NCBI RefSeq assembly: GCF_039595935.1
Contig: NZ_JBCNKR010000006.1
Span: 1,770,001 to 1,834,000 of the forward strand
Source: Flavobacterium sp.
GTDB lineage: Bacteria; Bacteroidota; Bacteroidia; Flavobacteriales; Flavobacteriaceae
Direction: 5' to 3'
DNA: 64,000 nucleotides
The notes beneath the pieces were generated by a model. It was not told where the DNA came from and did not search any database. It saw only the letters and a list, made by a program, of their open reading frames with translations. The position numbers and the translations under genes were made by a program. Shown here in pieces: positions 1 through 10,627 of the stretch (its first letter is position 1; each line of letters starts with the position of its first letter).

Positions 1-2176
<2,176 letters not shown>

Positions 2177-2352
2177 ACCCTTTTCCCTCTCGTCCCAGAC
2201 GAGAGGGAGGAAACTTTCTAAAACTAAAACTTACTTTTCTTTATCTCAGTATGTTAAAATATTTGCTCGACGCAGAGCAGTTGATGGTTAATAGTTGATA
2301 GTTGATGGAAAATCCCAGCAGCCGACAACCACAAACCAACAACTAACAACCT
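2177..2352 (+). other. 23S-5S spacer with GTTG-rich inverted repeat
   Basis: The spacer between 23S and 5S rRNA carries no tRNA. It contains GTTGATGG/GTTGATAG-type repeats (about 2280-2310) facing complementary CAAC-rich repeats (about 2325-2350). These could pair into a long imperfect stem flanking the 5S RNA, as is usual for rRNA processing stalks. A second short hairpin, CCCTCTCGTCCCAGACGAGAGGG (about 2184-2206 in two arms), lies just after the 23S end. Confidence 0.5.
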
Positions 2353-2462
2353 TAAGGTGGTTATTGCGGCGGGGCTCACCTCTTCCCATCCCGAACAGAG
2401 AAGTTAAGCCCGCCTGCGCAGATGGTACTGCATTATTGTGGGAGAGTATGTCGTCGCCTTTC
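2353..2462 (+). rRNA. 5S ribosomal RNA
   Basis: The sequence has the Bacteroidetes 5S pattern. The 5' strand AAGGTGG (from 2354) pairs with the 3' strand ending CGCCTT (to 2460), and the conserved internal loop CCCATCCCGAACAGAGAAG lies at about 2385-2403. The length is about 110 nt. The ends are inferred from the terminal helix. Confidence 0.93.
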
Positions 2463-2468
2463 TTTTTG

Positions 2469-2502
2469 AAAAACCCTATCCGTTCTTGGATAGGGTTTTT
2501 TG
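2469..2502 (+). terminator. Intrinsic terminator of the rRNA operon
   Basis: A perfect 13-bp stem has AAAAACCCTATCC (2469-2481) pairing with GGATAGGGTTTTT (2488-2500) around a 6-nt loop. The 3' arm merges into a T run. It directly follows the 5S gene. Confidence 0.92.
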
Positions 2503-2675
2503 GTTTATAATTGTTTTAAATATCAAATCCCAAATTCCAAGAAAAATATTTTAAATCAGAATTTTATACATTTTGTAAAGCTTAAATTCTGTTCCTATGT
2601 TTTTCTGGAATTGGAATTTTAAAATCGTAAACTTTTATGTTGCTGTTAGTGTGCTGTTTCTGAATTGCTTATATT

Positions 2676-3692
2676 TTATATCTTTTGATCATCAACATCA
2701 TGTATAAACTGAATTACGCCATTCATAAATACTTTTTGATCATCCCACATTGCTAAATGACTTCCATTTGGACAATATAAATAGCGTCCTTTTTTGACTA
2801 ATTTACTCTGTTCTTCCATTGCTTTTGGATCCATTGTGTCGTATTTTGCACCAATCATTAGAGTTGGAATTGTAATTTCATGGAGTCTATTTTTGATATC
2901 CCATTTGGCTAATCTTCCACTTATACCGAACTCACTTGGACCTTGCATCATGGTATAAATTTCCCCATTAACATGCTTACTGGCACGATTTAGTCCATCT
3001 GGCCATTCTTTTAATCTGCATAAATGTTCTTTATAAAAGTTTGGAAGCAATAATTCCATATATCTTGGATTACTGAAATCCTTTTTAGCTTCTAAGGCTC
3101 TTATTTCTGCTAAAATTTTCGGTTTCATTTGCTTTGCTAAAACTTCATCGGCATATTTACCATATTCTGGTGCGCTCGCCATCATATTAGAAATCAGTAA
3201 TCCCTTTAAGTTTTTTTGATATTTTAAAGCATATTCCATTGCTAGTATTCCTCCCCATGAATTTCCTAAAACATAAAAGTTATCTTTATCAGCATTAATA
3301 GCTTTGCGAACTTGTTCTACTTCTTCTACGAATCTTTCGGTTGTCCATAAGCTGCTGTCTTTTGGCTGATCGCTGTAATAAGATCCTAATTGATCATATT
3401 CATAAAATTCAAATCCTTCGCGCTGAAAAAAAGTTTCAAAGCATTCCATGTATTCGTGTGTCATTGCAGGACCACCATGAAGTAATAGAACTTTAATTTT
3501 TGGATTATTTCCAAATCGTTTCGTCCAAACTTTAAATTCTCCTACTGGTGTTTTTATTGGAATCATTTTAACTCCAGCTGATTCTACATTACTTTGATCG
3601 TAAGTAAAATAATTGGGAAGAGTGTCAGATTTGGGTTCATTTTTACATGAGGTTAAGAGTATAATCATTGAAATGATTGCGGTATAGCGCAT
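2676..3692 (-). CDS. Alpha/beta-hydrolase lipoprotein, proline iminopeptidase type (S33-like)
   Basis: This 338-residue protein begins with a lipoprotein signal peptide whose lipobox ends at Cys16 (ILLTSC). The alpha/beta-hydrolase features are in order: HGGP oxyanion motif at 72-75, nucleophile elbow GNSWGG with Ser145, candidate acid Asp285 (KYDTMDP) and His312 (GSHLAMW). HGGP plus GxSWGG is typical of prolyl iminopeptidases and related tricorn-interacting factors, which cleave N-terminal proline from small peptides. The lipid anchor places it at a cell-envelope membrane. It is transcribed alone, opposite to the large surface protein gene. The substrate is not evident; an esterase or amide hydrolase is possible. 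Confidence 0.85.
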   Translation of the reverse strand: MRYTAIISMIILLTSCKNEPKSDTLPNYFTYDQSNVESAGVKMIPIKTPVGEFKVWTKRFGNNPKIKVLLLHGGPAMTHEYMECFETFFQREGFEFYEYDQLGSYYSDQPKDSSLWTTERFVEEVEQVRKAINADKDNFYVLGNSWGGILAMEYALKYQKNLKGLLISNMMASAPEYGKYADEVLAKQMKPKILAEIRALEAKKDFSNPRYMELLLPNFYKEHLCRLKEWPDGLNRASKHVNGEIYTMMQGPSEFGISGRLAKWDIKNRLHEITIPTLMIGAKYDTMDPKAMEEQSKLVKKGRYLYCPNGSHLAMWDDQKVFMNGVIQFIHDVDDQKI

Positions 3693-3804
3693 ATGTTTAA
3701 AATTTAAGGGTTTAAACTAAATTACAAATTATTCTTGAACGAATTGGGTTAACTTAATTTCCAAAATCACTATTTATAGTGATGTATGAAATTTAGTTGA
3801 GTTA

Positions 3805-3812
3805 TAGTTTTG
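3805..3812 (+). promoter_or_regulatory. Candidate Bacteroidetes -7 element (TAGTTTTG)
   Basis: It matches the TAnnTTTG consensus of the Bacteroidetes primary sigma factor and lies 34 nt before the start of the large FG-GAP protein gene. No clear -33 TTTG box precedes it, so the call is tentative. Confidence 0.35.
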
Positions 3813-3846
3813 CAACTTGTGAAAAAGTTAAATATATAGTTGCAGG

Positions 3847-6800
3847 ATGAAAAATAATAGAACAGTTTTAAAAAAAATGTCGAAGTTTTTACTTCTCTTA
3901 TTCTTGTTTTTTTTCGGTGGGATATGGATTTCGTATGGTCAAAATGGCTGTCCGCAAGTACCAGTTTCTGTTTTAAACGGAGCCAATGGTTTTTTGGTAG
4001 AAGGAAAAGTAAGCGAAGACGATATGGGATATACGACAAAAAGTGCCGGAGATATTAACCATGATGGTATACCTGATATTATGATTGGAGCTCCGGGAAT
4101 TGATTTTGGAGGAGTTAAAAATGTAGGAGAAATTTATGTCATTTTTGGAGGATCTGGATTTTCCTTTAAAACTTTTGATGTAACAACCTTAAATGGAACT
4201 AATGGTTTTGTAATTCGCGGTGTATCTGCAGATGAAAAATTAGGAAGTATGTTAAGCTCAGCTGGTGACTTTAATAATGATGGTATAGATGATATTATTA
4301 TTGGAAACGATTCTGAGGAAGGCATGGCAACTGCACAAATATTTTTTGGGGCCAATACTTTTCAGGCGCTTTATAACAGAACTGATATTGATAATGCAAA
4401 AGGAATCTCTATTACGCTTGACGGAGATTTAAATACATATGTAAGAGATGTTAGTTATGCCGGCGATGTGAATCATGATGGTATATCTGACGTTATTATT
4501 ACTGAACTTTACAATGGAAGAACGAATAATTATATTGTTTTTGGAGCTGCAAATAGTACGGATTTAGGTACTTCATCTTTAAACGGAGCCAATGGTTTTA
4601 AAATATTCGGATATCAAGTTTGGTATGGAGATTCTATTGGGCGAAATGCTGGAGATATAAATAACGATGGAATTGATGATTTGATTTTAGGATTTCCTTC
4701 TTATCAGGAAGGAGATAATGGTTATTCAGGAAGAGTTATTCTAATATTTGGTAAAAATTTAATTTTTCCTTCTATAATAGATTTAAGCCTTTTGAATGCA
4801 TCACAGGGAACAATCATAACCAATTCGATAAAAGAAAACCGGATGGGAAAATCAGTTGCTGCAGCAGGTGATTTTAATAATGATGGAATTGACGATGTTA
4901 TAATAGGAGTTCCAAATAAAGATATTGACGGAGTTACCAGTGTTGGTGAAGCCTATGTTATTTTTGGAAGAAATACATTTCCAACTTCATTTTCTATAAC
5001 AAGTATAACACCAACAACAGGTGTTGTTTTTCAAGGAAATAAATACAATGATCAGTTTGGATTTTCAGTAGCTGGTGTAAAAGACATTAATCACGACGGA
5101 AAGGATGATATTGCAATTTCATCGAAAAAAGGAATCTCAAACAATGGTGCCTTATATCTTGTTTTTGGTGGAAATACCGCTACAGGAATTGTAAAAGAGA
5201 ATAAAATTTTAAATACGGTTGGTTATCAGATTTTTGATGATTTCGTTGGTTATTCTAATGAGACTTTTGCACGTGACGCTGCGGGAATTGGAGATTTTAA
5301 TAACGATGGGACAAATGATTTTATACTGGGAACTACCAGAAAAGAAGATTATTATTGGGATCCCGGAAATGCATATATTTTTTATGGCGAAACTTTAGAC
5401 CGTGTTGATAATGTTAAGCCGGTTATAGAGTGTCCTGTAAATCAGGAGCTTTATATAAATTCAACATTGCCAGATTATGTTACGTTGTTACCTAATGTAA
5501 CAGATAATTGTATGTACACCAGCAATTATGATTTAGTAATAACTCAAAACCCGCCTCAGGGTACTTTATTTAAAGGAGATACCAATGTAACCATTACTGT
5601 TACGGATTTATCGGGAAATACAAATTCATGCAGTTTTTTAGTAAAACTGAAAGCACCACCAGCAGCACCTGGATGTAAAACTGTAAACTTTGCATTGGAA
5701 GATTTAAATGGCACAAATGGTTTTGTGATTTATGGGGAGACAGGTTTTATTCAAACAGGTTTCAGTCTAAATAAGGCTGGAGATATAAACAATGATGGTA
5801 TTTCAGATTTTATATTAAGTTCAGTAGGTGATACAAGGGGATTTTCAGGAGCTTTTAAAAATAGGCAGGACATAATAAAAGGAAGTGTATATGTAATCTA
5901 TGGTAAAACAACCGGATTTCCTCCCACTATTCATTTAAAAGATTTAAACGGAACGAACGGGTTTATTATTCGGGATGATGTAGATTTAACAGGGGATTAC
6001 GAAACAGGAACCGTGGTAGCTTCTGCAGGAGATCTAAATGGTGATGGAATTGATGATTTAATGTTGAGTGCGCCCCACAAAAAAAACGTTAATTATGATA
6101 CGGGTTCAGTTTATGTAATCTTTGGCAAAACTGGTGGTCTTGCAGCTCAGTTCTTTTTATCAAGTTTAAATGGAAGTAACGGATTTGAATTTTCTGGTAC
6201 AGAATATTATGAAACGATAGGTGCAGGTATTGATTCTATTGGCGATTTTAATAACGACGGTTTTGATGATATTGCTGTTTTAGGAAGCGGGACATTAAAA
6301 AAAGGATATATAATTTATGGCAAAAACAGCCCTTTTGCTCCCCTATTATTATCTACAGATTTAAACGGGACTAATGGTTTTTCAATTACCGGTGATCCTG
6401 CTGTTGATAAAATTGCTAATTCATTAACAGGATTAGGAGATGTTAATGGAGATGGAATTCCTGATATTGGTGTGGCTACTCTGGAAGGAGATAAAAGATA
6501 TGTTATTTACGGAGGTTCGGGTTTTCCAAGCGAATTTAATGTAACAACACTCAATGGTAGCAATGGTTTTGTTGTACAACACTCAACATCATCATTAAAA
6601 TACACCGAGATTAATAAAACAGGTGATCTAAATCATGACGGATTTAATGATATTGCATTCAATAGGGATTATATTCTTTTTGGTTCTGCCAGTATTCCGG
6701 CTTTAGTAGATTTAAAAAATCTTGACGGGACAAACGGATTTAAAATAGAAAATAACTTTGGCTCAGTAGGCAAATTTGGAAGCATTGGTGATTTTAATAA

Positions 6801-9051
6801 AGACGGAATCGATGATTATCTTTTTGCAGTAAACTATACAGGAGCTGTTATTATTTATGGTAAAAATACCTGGTCAGGTTCTATAAATATGTTCAATTTT
6901 AGTGCAAAGGACGGTCAAAGATTGATCTTTTCTCATTCAAATACAACAACATTTAATTTTATTGGAGATATTAATAATGATGGTTTTGATGATATTATTG
7001 GAAGCAATATTATATATAACTATTCGAATTCTTTAAGAATAAATGAAGATCCGGGAAAAGCATATGTTATTTATGGAAGACAAATTATAACAGATTCCGA
7101 AAAACCAGTTATAACTAACTGCCCATATAACGATATATTTTCTGAAGGAACCTTAATTCCAGACTATAGACCTTATATAGTAGTAACAGATGATTGTGAT
7201 GAAAATCCTGTAATTGAGCAAGATCCGCCAGCGGGAACAGTTTTCGCAGGAGGAAAACAAACAGTTACCCTAAAAGCAACCGATGCCAGCAGTCATTTTC
7301 AAACTTGTACTTTTACTATCTCAGATGGTATTGACCATGAAGCACCTGTTCTAACCTGTATTGGAGATCAACAATTAGCTTGTGGTGAAAAAATTCCTAA
7401 TTATCTTCCTTTACTAACCGTAACAGATGATATAGATACAAATGTACAGCTCACGCAAAATCCGCCAGAAGGAACTGCTTTTTATGACGGAATGCAAATT
7501 GATTTTACCGCACAAGATGATGCAGGACATGTTACTACTTGCAGTATAATTATCAATGCTTCTGGTGCTGATACTAAACCGCCGACATTTACCGTTCCGA
7601 CAAACGTAACGTTATATTGTGGAGAATTTCTACCAAATTACGCATTTAGCCCTATAATGAATTTGCAGGATAATTGTAGTGATAAAATTACGGCTGAAAT
7701 GACTCCGCCAGCCGGAACCCGATTCTATGACGGAATTTCAATACATATAAAATATACAGATGAATCTGGAAATTGGGATGAATGTACATTCATTGTCCAT
7801 TCGGCAGAGCAGGATTATACACCGCCTGTAATCAATTGTATTGGAAATCAGACATTAGATTGCGGAGCAGTGCTTCCAGATTATACACTTTTAGTTTCAG
7901 CATCAGATGAATGTGATCCATCGCCTGTAATTACTCAAAGTCCAGCTGCGGGAAGTCCTTTTACAGATGGAATGACCATTACTATAACCGCTACTGATGC
8001 TTCAAATAGATATTCACAATGCAGTTTTATAGTCAATGTTTCTGCAGATACTACTCCTCCGGTTATAACCTGTATTGGAGATCAGAGTCTGCTCGTAGAT
8101 TCACCGCTTCCAGATTACAGTTCGATGGTTACAGCTTCAGATAATTGTGATTCAAACTTAACAGTAAAACAGACTCCGTACCCTGGCTCTTCAATTTATG
8201 AAGGAATGAGTGTCATAATGAGCACTTCAGATAATAGTGGTAATGAGATAAGCTGTTCCTTCAAGATACATGTAGTATTAGACAACCAAGCGCCTGTTTT
8301 TACTTGTCTCGCTGATCAAATGCTGGAATGTTATACAAATGTAATTCCAGATTATACAAAAATGATTTCTGCTACAGATAACATAGATCCAAATCCTTCA
8401 ATTACTCAAAATCCGGCAGCGGGAAGTGAATATTCAGAAGGAATGACAATTAAAATAACAGTATCAGATCAAAGCAATAATTCTAAAGATTGTTTTTTTC
8501 AATTATTTAAATATCCAATTACAGTAGATGCTGGAGAAGATCAGGAAATTAATGAAGGGCAAACGATTACACTTCATGCTCAGCCTTTAGAAAACGGAAC
8601 TTTTTTATGGACTCCTTCAACTGGATTAAACAATGATAAAATTGCAAATCCAATAGCACAGCCAGCAGAAACAACAACTTATAAAGTAGTTTTTACCAAT
8701 GAAGATGGCTGTCAGGCCGAGGATTCTGTTACCATAACAGTTCTTCCGGCATTAACAGACGAAACAAAATATGGTTTTTCTCCAAATGGTGATGGAATAA
8801 ATGATTTTTGGCAAATCGACGACATCACAGATTATCCAAACAATCAGGTTTTGATTTACAACCGCTGGGGCGATTTAGTTTTTCAAACTGAAAACTATGA
8901 CAATGCATTGAATGTATTTACCGGAATTGCAAATAAAAGCCGAAATCTGGGTGCTAATCAATTGCCGGAAGGAACTTATTTCTTCGAAATCCGTGTCAAT
9001 CAACCACATCACTTTAAAAAACTCAAGGGGTATCTTGTTTTAAAACGCTAA
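3847..9051 (+). CDS. Giant secreted FG-GAP/HYR protein with type B T9SS C-terminal domain
   Basis: The 1734-residue protein starts with a signal peptide ending near ISYGQ; a start at Met11 is also possible. Residues about 35-515 contain seven FG-GAP-like repeats, each with a calcium-loop motif such as DFNNDGIDD or DINHDGIPD. One HYR-like module with paired cysteines follows (about 520-610). A second set of seven FG-GAP repeats spans about 610-1080, and six more HYR modules span about 1085-1555. An Ig/PKD-like segment precedes the C-terminal domain (about 1642-1734, opening with FSPNGDGIND), which is the gliding-motility-associated type B type IX secretion signal. Seven repeats per block suggest two complete beta-propellers. 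The product should be secreted or cell-surface attached, probably adhesive. The PorP/SprF-like gene 3 nt downstream is the expected partner for its export. Confidence 0.9.
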   Translation: MKNNRTVLKKMSKFLLLLFLFFFGGIWISYGQNGCPQVPVSVLNGANGFLVEGKVSEDDMGYTTKSAGDINHDGIPDIMIGAPGIDFGGVKNVGEIYVIFGGSGFSFKTFDVTTLNGTNGFVIRGVSADEKLGSMLSSAGDFNNDGIDDIIIGNDSEEGMATAQIFFGANTFQALYNRTDIDNAKGISITLDGDLNTYVRDVSYAGDVNHDGISDVIITELYNGRTNNYIVFGAANSTDLGTSSLNGANGFKIFGYQVWYGDSIGRNAGDINNDGIDDLILGFPSYQEGDNGYSGRVILIFGKNLIFPSIIDLSLLNASQGTIITNSIKENRMGKSVAAAGDFNNDGIDDVIIGVPNKDIDGVTSVGEAYVIFGRNTFPTSFSITSITPTTGVVFQGNKYNDQFGFSVAGVKDINHDGKDDIAISSKKGISNNGALYLVFGGNTATGIVKENKILNTVGYQIFDDFVGYSNETFARDAAGIGDFNNDGTNDFILGTTRKEDYYWDPGNAYIFYGETLDRVDNVKPVIECPVNQELYINSTLPDYVTLLPNVTDNCMYTSNYDLVITQNPPQGTLFKGDTNVTITVTDLSGNTNSCSFLVKLKAPPAAPGCKTVNFALEDLNGTNGFVIYGETGFIQTGFSLNKAGDINNDGISDFILSSVGDTRGFSGAFKNRQDIIKGSVYVIYGKTTGFPPTIHLKDLNGTNGFIIRDDVDLTGDYETGTVVASAGDLNGDGIDDLMLSAPHKKNVNYDTGSVYVIFGKTGGLAAQFFLSSLNGSNGFEFSGTEYYETIGAGIDSIGDFNNDGFDDIAVLGSGTLKKGYIIYGKNSPFAPLLLSTDLNGTNGFSITGDPAVDKIANSLTGLGDVNGDGIPDIGVATLEGDKRYVIYGGSGFPSEFNVTTLNGSNGFVVQHSTSSLKYTEINKTGDLNHDGFNDIAFNRDYILFGSASIPALVDLKNLDGTNGFKIENNFGSVGKFGSIGDFNKDGIDDYLFAVNYTGAVIIYGKNTWSGSINMFNFSAKDGQRLIFSHSNTTTFNFIGDINNDGFDDIIGSNIIYNYSNSLRINEDPGKAYVIYGRQIITDSEKPVITNCPYNDIFSEGTLIPDYRPYIVVTDDCDENPVIEQDPPAGTVFAGGKQTVTLKATDASSHFQTCTFTISDGIDHEAPVLTCIGDQQLACGEKIPNYLPLLTVTDDIDTNVQLTQNPPEGTAFYDGMQIDFTAQDDAGHVTTCSIIINASGADTKPPTFTVPTNVTLYCGEFLPNYAFSPIMNLQDNCSDKITAEMTPPAGTRFYDGISIHIKYTDESGNWDECTFIVHSAEQDYTPPVINCIGNQTLDCGAVLPDYTLLVSASDECDPSPVITQSPAAGSPFTDGMTITITATDASNRYSQCSFIVNVSADTTPPVITCIGDQSLLVDSPLPDYSSMVTASDNCDSNLTVKQTPYPGSSIYEGMSVIMSTSDNSGNEISCSFKIHVVLDNQAPVFTCLADQMLECYTNVIPDYTKMISATDNIDPNPSITQNPAAGSEYSEGMTIKITVSDQSNNSKDCFFQLFKYPITVDAGEDQEINEGQTITLHAQPLENGTFLWTPSTGLNNDKIANPIAQPAETTTYKVVFTNEDGCQAEDSVTITVLPALTDETKYGFSPNGDGINDFWQIDDITDYPNNQVLIYNRWGDLVFQTENYDNALNVFTGIANKSRNLGANQLPEGTYFFEIRVNQPHHFKKLKGYLVLKR

Positions 9052-9054
9052 TTC

Positions 9055-9972
9055 ATGAAAAGTATAATAAATAGTATTGCAGCCTTACTCATCATAATCA
9101 TTTTTTTAGAAAAGGCATACGCGCAGCAAACACCAGTTTTTTCAAGTTATAATTACAATACAGTTTTAATAAATCCCGCTCATGCGGGATATTATCCAGA
9201 TATAGACATTGTAATGACAACAAACGGATATTTTAATTCCTTTGACGGAAGTCCGAAAAATGTTGATCTTTCCATAAACAAATCAGCTTGGTCAGACAGA
9301 TTAGGATTAGCCGCCGGAATATCGCACGATGAAATTGGAGTAACAAACACAACCAATTTTTTTACTTCGTACTCGTATAAAATTTATTACGGTGCTGATG
9401 CTAAAACAGGACAGTCAAAATCATTCAACACCAAAATGATATCGTTTGGAGTTACAGCTGGCGCAATGCTTTATAATGAAAATTTAACCGAATTAGGATT
9501 AGAATATGATCCTGAATTTCAGGAAAACATTCACACTTTTACGCCAACCGTTGGAGTAGGTTTTTTATACAATTATAATAAATTTTATTTAGGATTATCA
9601 GCACCAAATTTGTTGAATGAGGCCTTCAATTCAAAAAATAATACCAATTTAAAAAATGTATATTACAGTTATTTAGGCTATAGATTTTTTACAAACAGCC
9701 ATGAAGATTTGCTTATAAATCCAAACGTTTTATTGAAATATGCTGAAGACGTACCTTTTCAGGCCGATTTTAATTTACTTTTAAATTACAAAAGCAAATT
9801 CGAATTTGGAGGCGGTTACAGAACTTCAAACACTTTAAATGTTCTGGCCGGATTTCATCTCTCAGATAATTTCAAAGTAATCTGCACTTACAATAAAGCT
9901 TTTGATAATGTAGTAATTCCTGATACTTTCGGACTCGTTTTAAATTACCGAATGGGAAAAGGATTCGAATAA
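9055..9972 (+). CDS. PorP/SprF family type IX secretion outer-membrane protein
   Basis: The 305-residue protein has a signal peptide (cleavage near KAYAQ, about 24) followed by the family hallmark NPAHAGYYPD, then alternating beta strands typical of an outer-membrane barrel. PorP/SprF proteins are components or cargo-specific partners of the Bacteroidetes type IX secretion system; SprF is needed to export SprB. Translation starts 3 nt after the stop of the FG-GAP protein, so the two are almost certainly co-transcribed and form a cargo/translocon pair. The gene converges on the response regulator, with one base between their ends. Confidence 0.9.
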   Translation: MKSIINSIAALLIIIIFLEKAYAQQTPVFSSYNYNTVLINPAHAGYYPDIDIVMTTNGYFNSFDGSPKNVDLSINKSAWSDRLGLAAGISHDEIGVTNTTNFFTSYSYKIYYGADAKTGQSKSFNTKMISFGVTAGAMLYNENLTELGLEYDPEFQENIHTFTPTVGVGFLYNYNKFYLGLSAPNLLNEAFNSKNNTNLKNVYYSYLGYRFFTNSHEDLLINPNVLLKYAEDVPFQADFNLLLNYKSKFEFGGGYRTSNTLNVLAGFHLSDNFKVICTYNKAFDNVVIPDTFGLVLNYRMGKGFE

Positions 9973-9973
9973 A

Positions 9974-10615
9974 TTAGTCAACCAAACCATTCTCAACCGC
10001 ATATTTTACCAACCCCGCCGTATTTTTAGCATTCAGTTTAGATAATAAATTGCGGCGGTGCGTATTTACAGTATTTAAGCTGATAAAAGTTTTCTCAGCA
10101 ATTTCAGCAGTATTGTATTCGTGAGCAATCAAAATTAAAATTTCCTTCTCGCGCGAGCTCAGTTCGGTTAAATTAGAAACCTGTTTTTCGATTTTTGAAC
10201 TGTTCGAAAGATGTTTTTCTTCCAATTCTTCAGCAAAATAATTCTCTCCCAGAGCAATCGCATTTATCGCTTTTAGAAGCTCTTCTTTTTCAGCATTTTT
10301 CAATAAATAACCATGCACGCCAATTCTGATTAATCTCGAAATAATCATCACATTACTGTGCGTACTTACAATCAAAATCTTCACATTAGGGTATTCTTTT
10401 TTCAGAATTTTACTCAGCTCAATACCGTCCATTTCCGGCATGCTTACATCCAGAATAATAAAATCAACAATACCTTTTTTAACTATTTCCAGAGCCTGGT
10501 TTCCATTAACAGCCTTATCAACAATAGTTATATTCGGTTCTTGTTCCAATAAAGAAATAAGCCCCTGAAGAAACATCGTGTGATCGTCAGCAATAAGAAG
10601 ATTAATTTTTTTCAT
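9974..10615 (-). CDS. NarL/FixJ-type response regulator
   Basis: The 213-residue protein has an N-terminal receiver domain with acidic pocket Asp10/Asp11, phosphoacceptor Asp56 (FIILDVSMPEMDG), Thr86 and Lys106. A LuxR-type helix-turn-helix occupies about 148-210 (LSSREKEILILIA, then the recognition helix in FISLNTVNTHRRNLL). It should bind DNA when phosphorylated. The histidine kinase gene ends 12 nt upstream on the same strand, so they form a cognate two-component pair in one operon. Target genes cannot be read from the sequence; the T9SS cargo pair lies just beyond its 3' end. Confidence 0.93.
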   Translation of the reverse strand: MKKINLLIADDHTMFLQGLISLLEQEPNITIVDKAVNGNQALEIVKKGIVDFIILDVSMPEMDGIELSKILKKEYPNVKILIVSTHSNVMIISRLIRIGVHGYLLKNAEKEELLKAINAIALGENYFAEELEEKHLSNSSKIEKQVSNLTELSSREKEILILIAHEYNTAEIAEKTFISLNTVNTHRRNLLSKLNAKNTAGLVKYAVENGLVD

Positions 10616-10627
10616 TAAACAAATATA

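Noticed and set aside
2177..2352. tRNA gene in the 23S-5S spacer
   Set aside because: No cloverleaf or T-loop consensus (GTTCRANYC) is visible there.
2295..2510. 71-codon reading frame across the 5S region
   Set aside because: It overlaps the 5S rRNA and its terminator, so it cannot be a protein gene.
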